A stretch of 64,000 nt of DNA from Elusimicrobiota bacterium (GCA_016194705.1 JACQAZ010000023.1:1-64000); one strand, 5' to 3'. Shown: positions 49,571 through 57,800, counted from the first letter of the stretch. Notes: a model not told the origin generated them from the sequence alone. Made by a program: numbers and translations.

Positions 49571-50353
49571 ATGACTACAAAAGCCCCCGAATCCCCCATC
49601 GGCTCGCGCGTCCGCGAGCTTCGCCACGAAAGACGCTGGACTCAGCAGCGCCTCGCGGCTTTGCTCGGCATCACCCAAGGCCACCTCTCGCAGCTGGAAC
49701 GGGGCAACGCATCCTTCACGGCGGATCAATTGCTCACGCTTCTCAAGCACTTCAACGTCCAACTCGATTACTTTTCCCCGGAAAAGGCCTCGGCTGGCAG
49801 TCAGCTTCAAAACGCCTTGGCCCGGCAAGGAGCCGCGCATCTGGTCGAGCGACAGGACATCCTTCCCTCTGAACGACTGAAGAACGCGGCCGCCGTCATC
49901 CGCGAGACGCTCGTCTCGGCGGACTCGCCGAGGCAGATCGCAGCACTAGCCCCGGTCTTGGTCGATCATGCGGGGCAGATCAACCTCACGCGGCTGCGCA
50001 ACGAGCTCGCGGAACTCGGCCTCGAGAACCGCTTCGGCTGGGCCATCGAGACCACCCGGGAGGCCATAGAGCGCGAGTCCGCCCAAGTCCTGCCGCGCGA
50101 GTGGCGGATCAAATACCGCCGCGCCGCCCTCATCATCGACACCTTCGTGGCACCCTTCATCCTGCTTAGGCCGACCGGGAATCCAAACGTTCCGGCGCCG
50201 TTCGAAGTCCTCGATCCCGGGATCGCCAGCCCGGAGACACTTAAGGAGGTCATCGCGAACCTCTCCCCCCTGGCGCGCAAGTGGAAGATCGCAACGAGGA
50301 TCGAAGTCGACGACTTCGTCAACGCCTTGAGGGGCGCCCGTGGCGCTGATTAA
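49571..50353 (+). CDS. XRE-family HTH regulator, probable antitoxin
   Basis: Residues 10-68 of this 260-residue protein form a Cro/CI helix-turn-helix: IGSRVRELRHERRWTQQRLAALLGITQGHLSQLERGNASFTADQLLTLL. A helical domain of about 190 residues follows (SERLKNAAAVIRETLVSADSPRQIAALAPVLVDHAGQINLTRLRNELAELGL). Such two-domain XRE proteins pair with nucleotidyltransferase-like proteins. The following gene starts inside its end (14-base overlap). Transcription runs from a consensus promoter with a perfect palindrome, so it is probably autoregulated. Confidence 0.85.
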   Translation: MTTKAPESPIGSRVRELRHERRWTQQRLAALLGITQGHLSQLERGNASFTADQLLTLLKHFNVQLDYFSPEKASAGSQLQNALARQGAAHLVERQDILPSERLKNAAAVIRETLVSADSPRQIAALAPVLVDHAGQINLTRLRNELAELGLENRFGWAIETTREAIERESAQVLPREWRIKYRRAALIIDTFVAPFILLRPTGNPNVPAPFEVLDPGIASPETLKEVIANLSPLARKWKIATRIEVDDFVNALRGARGAD

Positions 50354-50936
50354 GGAGTTCCTCGCCGAGATCGACAAGCGCTGGAAGCCCATCGGCGCCG
50401 AGCCCCTCACGCTCCAAGTCATCGGCTCGGCCGCGCTCATGCTCCAGACCGATTACGACCGCGGTACAAAGGATGGCGACGTGCTGGAGTCGAAAGAGAA
50501 TACGGAACGGATCAGGGAGCAGCTGTTCGCGCTGGCCGGCAAGAAGTCCGAGCTCCGCGATCAATTCCACATGTACATCGACGTGGTGCTCCGGGGACTC
50601 TTGTTCCTGCCGGTCAAGGCGCAATTCCACCCCCTGCCCGGCTTGCGCCTCAAGAACTTCAGGATCGAGGTGCTGGATGTCGTCGACGTCGCAGTCAGCA
50701 AGCTCTCTCGGTTCAACGCCAGCGACCGCGACGATATCCGCGCGATGGCGGACAAGGGGCTCCTCGACCATGCCCTGCTTTTGAAGCGCTTCAAGAAAGC
50801 GGCCGAATGGTTCGCGTGCGATGCTCGCGCCGAGGACGTCCCGCGTTACCTGAAGAACTTCCATGCAGTCGAACGCGACATGCTCGCTCTTCCAGAATCG
50901 GAAATCGAGCTTCCGCCGGAGTGTCTTCCGGATTAA
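50340..50936 (+). CDS. DUF6036-like nucleotidyltransferase, probable toxin
   Basis: This 198-residue protein has a nucleotidyltransferase core: LQVIGSAALMLQTDYDRGTKDGDVLE has the GSxA and the acidic pair of the AbiEii/DUF6036 type. A helical tail follows (RIEVLDVVDVAVSKLSRFNASDRDDIRAMADKGLLDHALLLKRF), close to DUF6036 proteins. The GTG start overlaps the XRE gene. Related pairs act as toxin-antitoxin or phage-defence modules in which the enzyme modifies tRNA or nucleotides; the target here is not known. Confidence 0.78.
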   Translation: MALIKEFLAEIDKRWKPIGAEPLTLQVIGSAALMLQTDYDRGTKDGDVLESKENTERIREQLFALAGKKSELRDQFHMYIDVVLRGLLFLPVKAQFHPLPGLRLKNFRIEVLDVVDVAVSKLSRFNASDRDDIRAMADKGLLDHALLLKRFKKAAEWFACDARAEDVPRYLKNFHAVERDMLALPESEIELPPECLPD

Positions 50937-51003
50937 TCCGGCCGCACCCCAGGTGGCGATGCACGTCGAGCGCGGTCTTGCCGGCGGCCCGGGTCGGCAA
51001 GAG

Positions 51004-52374
51004 CTACTGAGCCTGTTCGATCTCGGCCAGGCTGTCGCAGCTGGGCTGAAATCCCGCGTCGCATCCTTTCTTGTATAGGCGCATGGCCTCGGCCATGTTG
51101 TTCTCTTTTTGATACAGCTGCCCGAGCCAGCGGCAGCCGGCCGCGTTCCCGGCACGGCAGGAAGCCTCGAAAACAACCTTGGATTTCGGGTCTTTCATGG
51201 GATGGGCCGCCTCCTCCACGCAGTCATCATCCTGCCCGGGCCGGGACTCGAGGCACGCCTTGTACGCGGCCCAGTGCGGGAGCCGGCACCGCTGCTGGGC
51301 CTTTTCATCGTCGAGATGCAGGTCGTTTCTGAAGGAATGAGCGCACTCGGCGAATTCGTCATCCGAGGGCTTGGCTTGGACGATTTCGCCCGGCTTTCCG
51401 ACGCAGAAAAAATCGAGCGAGGAACTGCGCGCATCGGAACGGAAGGTCTCGATCTGGACGGGACGGTAGGACCAGGCTTTGTGGGCCGGATCGCCCGCGT
51501 CGGGCGTGGAGGACCAGTAGCGAGTGTAGGCCTGCCTCTCCTGATCCGGGATCGCCGTCAGGAACTCTTGGATGCCGTCATGATAAGCCAGGTCGGCCCT
51601 CTCGAAGGAGGCGTCCAGGCTTTCATATTCCTGCTTGGTGGGAAGGCGCAGGCCGGGGTCCTTTGCTTTGCACACCTTGTCGGCGGAGCTGGCGGTCGCC
51701 TCATTGGACGACGCCTGATGCACGGAAGTGAACCAGAATACGCCGCCGAATTCGGCGCCTTCCAGCTTCCCATGCCGCACGCGTTTGACGGCGACCCCCT
51801 TCGACGTCGCGCAAGAATCTCCCAAGAGAAGCCTGTCGACCTCATCGCACGCGGGCCCGCCCGACTCCCCGCCCCCCGAATCGGCCTGAGCGGCTTCATC
51901 CGGCTCGGCGCCGCCGCCCAGGGTGACGGATTTGACCATCGCTTGAAAGTCCGTTTCGGAGAGCTCGGCGGCCAGAAACGCGTAGGAATCTCCGTCGTGA
52001 ATGAAATAACCCGACCGAAATTGCTTGCCCTTCGACGAGAACCGGATATAGGCGAGAGGCCCGCCGGAGGCCGACGACTCGCTCAAGACCTTGTCGTCCT
52101 CGCCTCCGGCCGTCTTGCGCTTCTTCAACTCTTCTTCCAGCTTCGAGCGCATCTGTTCTTCCGAGAGGCGCTGCACGAGGGCGCGAACGCGGATTTCGGA
52201 GCGCGCTTTCTTCGCCAAGAGGACGACGTCCCGGTCGGCGGTTTTCACGACCACCCATTTTCCGGGGACCCTCAGCGTGAAGCTCTGGTCGACCGCCTCC
52301 AACTTCGCGGCGCGCGAGGATGATGCGAGGAATAGGATCAGCAACGGGACGAGATTCGCGGCCAGGTATCTCAT
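51004..52374 (-). CDS. Secreted protein with Sel1-like C-terminal repeats
   Basis: After a signal peptide (MRYLAANLVPLLILFLASSSRA) this 456-residue protein has a domain of about 130 residues (VDQSFTLRVPGKWVVVKTADRDVVLLAKK...SVTLGG). Next comes a Cys-containing region with FWFTSVHQASSNEATASSADKVCKAKDPGLRLPTKQEYESL and TRYWSSTPD, which resembles DUF1566/Lcl domains. The last 60 residues (AGNAAGCRWLGQLYQKENNMAEAMRLYKKGCDAGFQPSCDSLA) are Sel1-type repeats. It is probably periplasmic or surface. The promoter is at 52389-52417. Confidence 0.75.
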   Translation of the reverse strand: MRYLAANLVPLLILFLASSSRAAKLEAVDQSFTLRVPGKWVVVKTADRDVVLLAKKARSEIRVRALVQRLSEEQMRSKLEEELKKRKTAGGEDDKVLSESSASGGPLAYIRFSSKGKQFRSGYFIHDGDSYAFLAAELSETDFQAMVKSVTLGGGAEPDEAAQADSGGGESGGPACDEVDRLLLGDSCATSKGVAVKRVRHGKLEGAEFGGVFWFTSVHQASSNEATASSADKVCKAKDPGLRLPTKQEYESLDASFERADLAYHDGIQEFLTAIPDQERQAYTRYWSSTPDAGDPAHKAWSYRPVQIETFRSDARSSSLDFFCVGKPGEIVQAKPSDDEFAECAHSFRNDLHLDDEKAQQRCRLPHWAAYKACLESRPGQDDDCVEEAAHPMKDPKSKVVFEASCRAGNAAGCRWLGQLYQKENNMAEAMRLYKKGCDAGFQPSCDSLAEIEQAQ

Positions 52375-52388
52375 TGGGATCCAAGTTG

Positions 52389-52417
52389 AGTATGCGTCTT
52401 ATGAAATCCGCAGTCAA
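52389..52417 (-). promoter_or_regulatory. Promoter of the Sel1-repeat protein gene
   Basis: On the minus strand TTGACT (52412-52417), 17-base spacer, CATACT (52389-52394), 14 bases before the ATG, so the leader would be very short. Confidence 0.6.
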
Positions 52418-52486
52418 GGACTCCGAATCTCGGGCGCTCTCGCGGCCCCCCTTCCTCGGGCCCGATGGATTTATTATCATTGCCCT

Positions 52487-52993
52487 ATGATGAAGTTCAT
52501 CATGTCCGCCTTCCTTCTTTGTCCGCTCCGCGGCGGATACTGCGCGCCGGCCGAGAATTCCCCTGTGAAGAGCCGGACTCTGAAGGAGGTTACGGAACTC
52601 GCGTTGTCTCAAGGCGAAGATTACAATGTTGGCGTTGTGGGCCAGAGCATCGGGCTGGGAGACGCGAATCCGACGAAGGAAATCTATTACGACCAAGGAA
52701 TTTCCCCTGATGGATTCGAGCATGTGTACAACGTTCTTGTTAAGGGCTCCAAGCCGCAGGGTATCGTTTGGTCACTCACGAAAAAAACAAAAAACGGTGA
52801 GAAAGAATTTTTGGAAGGCTTCGAATATTATCTCAGTTTGGATGGGAAGCTCAGGGCCGCTTCCACATCTCGCGGGTTCCGGGGAGAAGTGAAATTCACG
52901 CGGGCCGCACTGGATTCGAAGACAAAGGACAGGTTTCGCAAGGAAATGGAATTCTGGATAAAGGATTCCATCGGACTCAAGTGGGAAAAATGA
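52487..52993 (+). CDS. Small secreted hypothetical protein
   Basis: This 168-residue protein starts with a hydrophobic segment (MMKFIMSAFLLCPLRGGYCA) that looks like a signal peptide, possibly with a lipobox-like cysteine. The mature part (VTELALSQGEDYNVGVVGQSIGLGDANP...FEYYLSLDGKLRAASTSRG) has no family I recognise. Two ATGs are adjacent at 52487 and 52490. A TATCAT box lies 6 bases before the first ATG. It overlaps the next gene by ATGA. GC content is lower than in most of the window. Confidence 0.65.
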   Translation: MMKFIMSAFLLCPLRGGYCAPAENSPVKSRTLKEVTELALSQGEDYNVGVVGQSIGLGDANPTKEIYYDQGISPDGFEHVYNVLVKGSKPQGIVWSLTKKTKNGEKEFLEGFEYYLSLDGKLRAASTSRGFRGEVKFTRAALDSKTKDRFRKEMEFWIKDSIGLKWEK

Positions 52994-54183
52994 CGAGCGG
53001 CATGAAAATACTTGCTCTCGTCTCTCTATTCGCATTGTCCGTTCAGGCTTTGCCGCCGAATGATCGGGCGAAGAGGGAGATTAAGCAGGTCGCCTCGACA
53101 ATACAAAACGGCGACGCCACAGCAGCCGCACCGACCACCCCTCCGGAAAAAAAGGACGAATGGGCCGCCGAGCGACCCCAGCACCTGGATAAGATAGATC
53201 AGATCGCCGGCCAATACCCCAAGGACGACCAAGTCCAAGCCACCGCGACCCAAGCCTTCATTGACGTCGGCGAGCCCAAACGCGGCCTCCCCCACGCCGA
53301 CCAATACGTCGCTCTCGCGCGCGACTCCGGCAACCCCGAGCTCTACAACAAGGCGCTGCAGCTCCGCGCCAACGTCAACTTCTCGCTCAAGGACTACCCC
53401 GCCGCCGCGCGCGACGCCCAGGCCATCCTCAAGCGCAACCCCGGCGACCCCGAGGCCAAGAACATCTTCGCCCTCTCGGCCGGCCGCGGCGGCGGCAGCC
53501 TCACGCCGCAGGCCCCCACCCCCACTTTCCACTACGACCAGCCTCTGCCGGCCGACCCCAACCGCAAGACCATGGCGCAGATCCTGACCAAGGCCCAGCA
53601 GAACGAGCAGATGAAGGAGGCCGCGACATTCCACACCTCCGCCCTGAACTACATCAAGCTCGGCGACCACAAGGCGGCCAAGGATCAGCTCGACAAAGCC
53701 CTGGCCAAGGCGCAAGGCAACGCCCAGCTGCTGGCGATGCGCTCCAAGGAAAACCTCGCGCTCGGCGACAAGCAAGGCGCGCTGGCCGACGCCAAGAACG
53801 CGGTCAAAGGCGATCCCAATCTCGCGCAGGCCCATGCCGCGCTCGGTTTGGCCCTCCAGGCCGACGGCGCCTCACCGGAGCAGGTCCGCGCCGAGCTCGC
53901 CAAGGCCAAGGAGCTCGATCCGTCATTTACGCCCGAGTACGAGAAGGCCCTGGCCGGCCTCCCACAGAACCCCGACAAGGCCGTCGACGCCAACGGCGTC
54001 GGCATGGCCGGGCGCAACGCGATGGGAGGCTTCAACCCGCAGACCGCGCGCGACCAGCTCTTCGGCGGGCTGCCCGACCCGGTGCGCAAGTTCGCGCCGA
54101 TGGCGCTGGTCGCTTTGACCGCGCTCGTGATCGCGGGCGTGGTCTGGCTCCTCGGCCGCGGGTCCCGCCAGACTCCCGACTGA
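52990..54183 (+). CDS. Exported TPR protein with C-terminal membrane anchor
   Basis: This is a roughly 397-residue protein. A signal peptide lies within residues 5-20 (MKILALVSLFALSVQA). The middle holds TPR units (PHADQYVALARDSGNPELYNKALQLRANVNFSLKDYPAAARDAQAILKRNPGDPEA and the later YIKLGDHKAAKDQLDKALAKA repeats). The C-terminus has one helix (FAPMALVALTALVIAGVVWLLG). It is probably periplasmic and anchored, with TPRs binding partners. The ATG at 52990 overlaps the previous stop; 53002 is a second start option. It shares one base with the GH1 gene. Confidence 0.78.
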   Translation: MTSGMKILALVSLFALSVQALPPNDRAKREIKQVASTIQNGDATAAAPTTPPEKKDEWAAERPQHLDKIDQIAGQYPKDDQVQATATQAFIDVGEPKRGLPHADQYVALARDSGNPELYNKALQLRANVNFSLKDYPAAARDAQAILKRNPGDPEAKNIFALSAGRGGGSLTPQAPTPTFHYDQPLPADPNRKTMAQILTKAQQNEQMKEAATFHTSALNYIKLGDHKAAKDQLDKALAKAQGNAQLLAMRSKENLALGDKQGALADAKNAVKGDPNLAQAHAALGLALQADGASPEQVRAELAKAKELDPSFTPEYEKALAGLPQNPDKAVDANGVGMAGRNAMGGFNPQTARDQLFGGLPDPVRKFAPMALVALTALVIAGVVWLLGRGSRQTPD

Positions 54184-55430
54184 TGTCTTTCCCGAAGTCC
54201 TTCCTCTGGGGCGCCTCGACCTCGGCCTACCAGATCGAGGGCGGCAACGACCGCTCGGCGCTCTGGGACTGGGAAAAGAAGAAAGGCTGGGAGCGCTCGG
54301 GCCAGGCCGCCGGTTCCTGGGAGAAGTTCGACGAGGACCTGAAAATCATCAAGGCCCTCAACCTCAACGCCTACCGCTTCTCCGTGGAATGGTCGCGCGT
54401 CGAGCCCGAGCCCGGCCGCATCGACCAGAACGCGCTCGAGCGCTACGTCTCCTGGGCGCGAAAGCTCGGCCAAGAAGGGATCAGGCCGTTTGTCTGCCTC
54501 CACCACTTCTCCGAGCCCGCGTGGCTGCTCAAGGAAAACCCTCGGGGCTGGCTCGACGAGAACGTCTCCGGCCGCTTTCTCCATTTTGCGACCCGCGTCG
54601 TGCGGGCGCTCTCACCCGTGGTCTCCGACTGGGTGACCTTCAACGAACCGATGGTCTTCCTCGTCGGCGCCTACGGCTACCATCAATTCCCCCCCGGCCG
54701 CTGGATGCTGACCGACGCGCGCAAGGAATTCATCCCCATCCTCGTGCCGAACATGGCCACGGCCCACAAGCGCGTCTACCGGATGATCCACGACCTGCAG
54801 CCTCACGCCAGAGTCGGCCTCGCGCAGAACGTCGCCGCCGTCGAGCCGGCGCACAAAGGAGATGAGGAAGCCGCCCGGCTTTGGGACTGGTTCATGCACC
54901 GCAACTTCCTGGACCTCGTCAAAGGCTCGCAGGATTTCCTCGGGCTCAACTACTACACGCGCATCTTCGTCTCAAAGAGCAAGGTGCCCTGGATGCCCCT
55001 GGGGACTTTGCCGGGCTACGCCGAACTCGAGAAGGGCATGACCCGGCCCGTGTTCCGTTTGCTCGGCGGCCGGCGCGACGGCAAGCCGCGCACGGGCATG
55101 GACTGGGAGGTCGTGCCCGAGGCCTTCGGCCCGCTGGTCCTCGACTACCACAAGGCCTACAAGAAGCCCGTCTTGATCCTCGAAAACGGGATGGCCGAGC
55201 CCTCCCAGGTCACGCGCGAGGAATACCTCCGAGGACACCTCTCTTCCCTTAATAAGGCCATCGAGGCCGGGGCGGAGGTGCGCGGCTATTTCCACTGGAG
55301 CCTGCTCGACAATTACGAGTGGGGCAGCTTCCGGCCCCGCTTCGGCCTCTACACGCGCGACCGGCGCCCCGCCGACGGCGCGGACTTCTATGCTAAAGTA
55401 GCGGCCAACGGCGAACTCCCCCATGGATAG
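54183..55430 (+). CDS. Glycoside hydrolase family 1 (beta-glucosidase-like)
   Basis: This 415-residue GH1 enzyme starts FPKSFLWGASTSAYQIEGG, has the acid/base motif in VTFNEPMVF (E155) and the nucleophile in LILENGM (E334). LGLNYYTR and GYFHWSLLDNYEW complete the family. It is shorter than the usual 440-480 residues. No signal peptide is present, so it acts in the cytoplasm on imported beta-glycosides or phosphoglycosides. The ATG overlaps the TPR stop, and the end overlaps folB by 8 bases. Confidence 0.9.
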   Translation: MSFPKSFLWGASTSAYQIEGGNDRSALWDWEKKKGWERSGQAAGSWEKFDEDLKIIKALNLNAYRFSVEWSRVEPEPGRIDQNALERYVSWARKLGQEGIRPFVCLHHFSEPAWLLKENPRGWLDENVSGRFLHFATRVVRALSPVVSDWVTFNEPMVFLVGAYGYHQFPPGRWMLTDARKEFIPILVPNMATAHKRVYRMIHDLQPHARVGLAQNVAAVEPAHKGDEEAARLWDWFMHRNFLDLVKGSQDFLGLNYYTRIFVSKSKVPWMPLGTLPGYAELEKGMTRPVFRLLGGRRDGKPRTGMDWEVVPEAFGPLVLDYHKAYKKPVLILENGMAEPSQVTREEYLRGHLSSLNKAIEAGAEVRGYFHWSLLDNYEWGSFRPRFGLYTRDRRPADGADFYAKVAANGELPHG

Positions 55431-55791
55431 GATCTGGCTTTACGGCATCGAGTGCCGCTGCCGCGTCGGAGTGCCCGACTCCGAGCGCAAAAAGCCGCAG
55501 CGGATCTTGATCGACGTCGGCATGGAGCTCGACGTCTCGAAGGCCGCCGCGCGAGACGACTTTCGCCTGACCGCCGACTATTGGGCCGTCGAGAAGTCCG
55601 TGCGCGAAAGCGCCGAGGCCGGCGAGCGGCGCCTCGTGGAGACCTTGGCCCAGAAGCTCGCGCAGGTCGTGCTCGCCAAGGACAAGCGCATCGGCGCCGT
55701 CACGATCGTCGTCCGCAAGAAGCCCGCGGCCATGCCCAAGACGCGCGAGGTCGCCGTCGAGCTCACCCGCCGCCGCTCGCCCGCGGCCTAG
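55423..55791 (+). CDS. folB: Dihydroneopterin aldolase
   Basis: This 122-residue protein starts DRIWLYGIECRCRVGVPDSERKKPQRILIDVGMELD, the FolB signature region. LTADYWAVEKSVRESAEAGERRLVETLAQKLAQVV carries the active-site helix, and the C-terminal VRKKPAAMPKTREVAVEL is conserved. FolB converts dihydroneopterin to hydroxymethyl-dihydropterin for folate. A PTPS homologue and a pteridine-reductase-like SDR lie at 60-61 kb, so pterin genes are grouped loosely here. Confidence 0.88.
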   Translation: MDRIWLYGIECRCRVGVPDSERKKPQRILIDVGMELDVSKAAARDDFRLTADYWAVEKSVRESAEAGERRLVETLAQKLAQVVLAKDKRIGAVTIVVRKKPAAMPKTREVAVELTRRRSPAA

Positions 55792-55817
55792 GCGCCCGCC
55801 GGATTCCCCCGCCGGCA

Positions 55818-55846
55818 TTGACAAAAATCGGTCCTCGCCGCATAAT
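55818..55846 (+). promoter_or_regulatory. Promoter of the ion channel gene
   Basis: TTGACA (55818-55823), 17-base spacer, CATAAT (55841-55846), 9 bases before the ATG; the mRNA would be essentially leaderless. Confidence 0.75.
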
Positions 55847-55855
55847 TCAATCGCG

Positions 55856-56611
55856 ATGAAGAGCGTCCAGGAGATCGTCGAGTCGACTCTTTTCCGCCGC
55901 GCCGTCATCGCGGCCATCCTGATCAACGCCGTCCACATCGGCCTCGAGACCGACCCCGAGATGGTGCGCCGCTACGGGACGGTCCTGCGCCACATGGACA
56001 CGATCGTCATGGACGTCTTCTGCCTCGAGATGCTGCTGCGCCTGCGCGCGGCCTCGCCGACCATCGCTTTTTTCAAGGACCCGTGGAGCTGGTTCGACGC
56101 CGCCGTCATCGGCGCGGGCTTCTTTCCGGGCTCGCAGTTCCTGACCGTGTTCCGGCTCATGCGCATCCTGCGCCTCATGCACACGGTGCGCGTCATGCCG
56201 GGGTTGAAGAAGATTTCGAACGCGGTCTTCGCGAGCATACCCTCTCTCGGAAACGTCGCGGTCATCCTGTTCCTGCTCTTCTACATCTACGGTACAGCCG
56301 GGACTTTGCTCTACGGCGCGATCCTGCCCGCCAAGTTCGGCACGCTCGGGCGCAGCCTGCTGACTTTGTTCCAGATGATCACGCTCGAGGGCTGGTCGGG
56401 CGTCATGTACGCGATCATGCCGCAGTCGCCCTACGCCTGGGTCTTCTTCGTCTCGTTCATCCTGTTCGGCACCTATTTCTCGCTGAGTTCCGTCGTCGGC
56501 ATCCTCGTGGGGAACTTGAAGCTCGCCGAGGAGCCGGAGGACGAGGAGCTCACCCAGGTCCTGCGCGCGCGGGCGCGCATCGAGGCGCGCCTCGAGGACC
56601 TAGAGAAGTAG
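55856..56611 (+). CDS. Bacterial voltage-gated cation channel (NaChBac-like)
   Basis: This 251-residue six-helix ion transport protein has an S4 voltage sensor FRLMRILRLMHTVRVMPGL with arginines every third residue. The pore region FQMITLEGWSG contains the selectivity filter TLEGW (E178), compared with TLESW in NaChBac. A short acidic, charged coiled C-terminus follows (EEPEDEELTQVLRARARIEARLEDLEK), which could form the tetramer bundle. Four subunits would assemble in the inner membrane. Sodium selectivity is likely, but the Gly and Ser around the Trp may change it. Confidence 0.88.
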   Translation: MKSVQEIVESTLFRRAVIAAILINAVHIGLETDPEMVRRYGTVLRHMDTIVMDVFCLEMLLRLRAASPTIAFFKDPWSWFDAAVIGAGFFPGSQFLTVFRLMRILRLMHTVRVMPGLKKISNAVFASIPSLGNVAVILFLLFYIYGTAGTLLYGAILPAKFGTLGRSLLTLFQMITLEGWSGVMYAIMPQSPYAWVFFVSFILFGTYFSLSSVVGILVGNLKLAEEPEDEELTQVLRARARIEARLEDLEK

Positions 56612-57634
56612 GCCGACGGCCGCGACCACCGCCGAGGCCGGGACCTGGTCGACGCAGTGCGCCGCGGCCGTGCAGCGCGGCTGATAATAGCAGGAGCAGG
56701 CGGGCTTGGGCTCGAGCTTGATGCCGCGGCCGTAGAGCTCGATCTCGGCGGCCGAGGTCGGCCCGAAGAGCGCCACGCAGGGAGTCCTCATCGCGCAGGC
56801 CAGATGCAGGGCGAGGCTGTCGGTGCTGACCAAGGCCCGGCAGCGCGCGAGCATGGCCGCGAACACCCTCAAGGGCTTGATCGGGGCCACGGCGCCGGCC
56901 CCCGCGGTCCGCGCGAGCTCGCGGTTGCGCTCGAGCTCGGCCTCCCCTCCGAAGTAGACGACCTCGCAGCCCTTCTCGGCGAGCCCGCGCGCGACCTGGG
57001 CCGCGTGCTCGAGCGAGGGCTGTTTGGCGGGCCAACGCGCCCCGGCCCCGAGATTGAGCCCGACCCGGACCTTCGGCGTGCTCTTGAGAAGCTTGGCGGC
57101 CGCGGCGCGTTCGGCCACCGTAGGCGCTACGAGCGGCTCGTAGCCGCGGGGGTAAGTGCCCAGGTCGAGGCCGAGCACGCCGGCCCAGAGCTGCTGGTAG
57201 GTCTTACGGTTGGCCTTCTTGAGCGCGTCGGCCCTGGCCATCGAGCCGTCGGCGCCGCGGTTGAGCAGGCCCAGGTCGAAATAGGGCGAGCTGTCGGGCG
57301 TGTAGGCGGGCTTGCCTTCCTTGAGATGCCCGCCGACCAAGGCCTTCGAGCTCGGCGCCGAAGCGGCCGCGCAAGCCGCGGAGTCCTCATCGAGGTTCAA
57401 GACGAGGTCGAAGCTCCGGCGCCTGAGAGCCTCCAGGGTCCTGGGTCCCGCGGCGAGGACTCGCTCGATGCCCAGACCCTGAAGAAGCGGCAAGGCCTCG
57501 GGCGCCGTGACCCAAGTGAGCCGGCACGGTCCGTACTTGCGGCGGATCGGACCCAGCAGGCAGGTCGTGCGGATGACGTCGCCTAAGGCGCCGAGCTTGA
57601 TGAGGAGGACATCATTGGGTTTACCGCGGACCAT
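56600..57634 (-). CDS. Glycosyltransferase family 9 (heptosyltransferase-like)
   Basis: This 344-residue protein starts DVLLIKLGALGDVIRTTCLLGPIRRKYG, the GT9 N-terminus. The C-terminal half has GLNLGAGARWPAKQPS, then ARCRALVSTDSLALHLACAMRTPCVALFGPT, which includes the donor-site D-S-x-x-x-H. These enzymes add ADP-heptose to lipopolysaccharide core. Several C-terminal cysteines (CSCYYQPRC) are unusual. The ATG at 57634 is set by the GT9 N-terminus. The 3' end overlaps the ion channel gene by 12 bases. Confidence 0.85.
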   Translation of the reverse strand: MVRGKPNDVLLIKLGALGDVIRTTCLLGPIRRKYGPCRLTWVTAPEALPLLQGLGIERVLAAGPRTLEALRRRSFDLVLNLDEDSAACAAASAPSSKALVGGHLKEGKPAYTPDSSPYFDLGLLNRGADGSMARADALKKANRKTYQQLWAGVLGLDLGTYPRGYEPLVAPTVAERAAAAKLLKSTPKVRVGLNLGAGARWPAKQPSLEHAAQVARGLAEKGCEVVYFGGEAELERNRELARTAGAGAVAPIKPLRVFAAMLARCRALVSTDSLALHLACAMRTPCVALFGPTSAAEIELYGRGIKLEPKPACSCYYQPRCTAAAHCVDQVPASAVVAAVGLLL

Positions 57635-57647
57635 TTCTCGTCGAGGG

Positions 57648-57677
57648 AGGGAACAATTTGGGGGGGTCGATCGTATA
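57648..57677 (+). repeat. 30-nt dispersed motif, copy 2
   Basis: The plus strand reads AGGGAACAATT, a G run, TCGATCGTATA. It ends 8 bases before the tRNA; TATATATATT at its end could serve as the tRNA -10 box. Confidence 0.7.
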
Positions 57678-57685
57678 TATATTGA

Positions 57686-57756
57686 TGCGGGGTAGTTTAA
57701 TGGTAAAACAGCCACCCGTCACGTGGAAGATGTGGGTTCGAGGCCCACCCCCGCAG
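57686..57756 (+). tRNA. tRNA with anticodon GTC (Asp), unusual loop
   Basis: Acceptor TGCGGGG pairs with CCCCGCA. The D arm GTTT/AAAC has the loop AATGGTA. The anticodon stem CCAC/GTGG has loop CCGTCAC; the variable loop is AGAT. The T arm is GTGGG-TTCGAGG-CCCAC. The discriminator is G. Anticodon 34-36 is GTC, but position 33 is C where U is nearly universal, and base 1 is T. CCA is not encoded. The D arm is more like Gly tRNAs. It could be a diverged or element-borne tRNA. Confidence 0.75.
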
Positions 57757-57771
57757 TCCGTCGTTCCCCCC

Positions 57772-57800
57772 TTGAAATTCCTGCATCGTGCTGTTATAGT
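57772..57800 (+). promoter_or_regulatory. Promoter of a small RNA
   Basis: TTGAAA (57772-57777), 17-base spacer, TATAGT (57795-57800). No open frame follows on this strand before the terminator. Confidence 0.65.
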
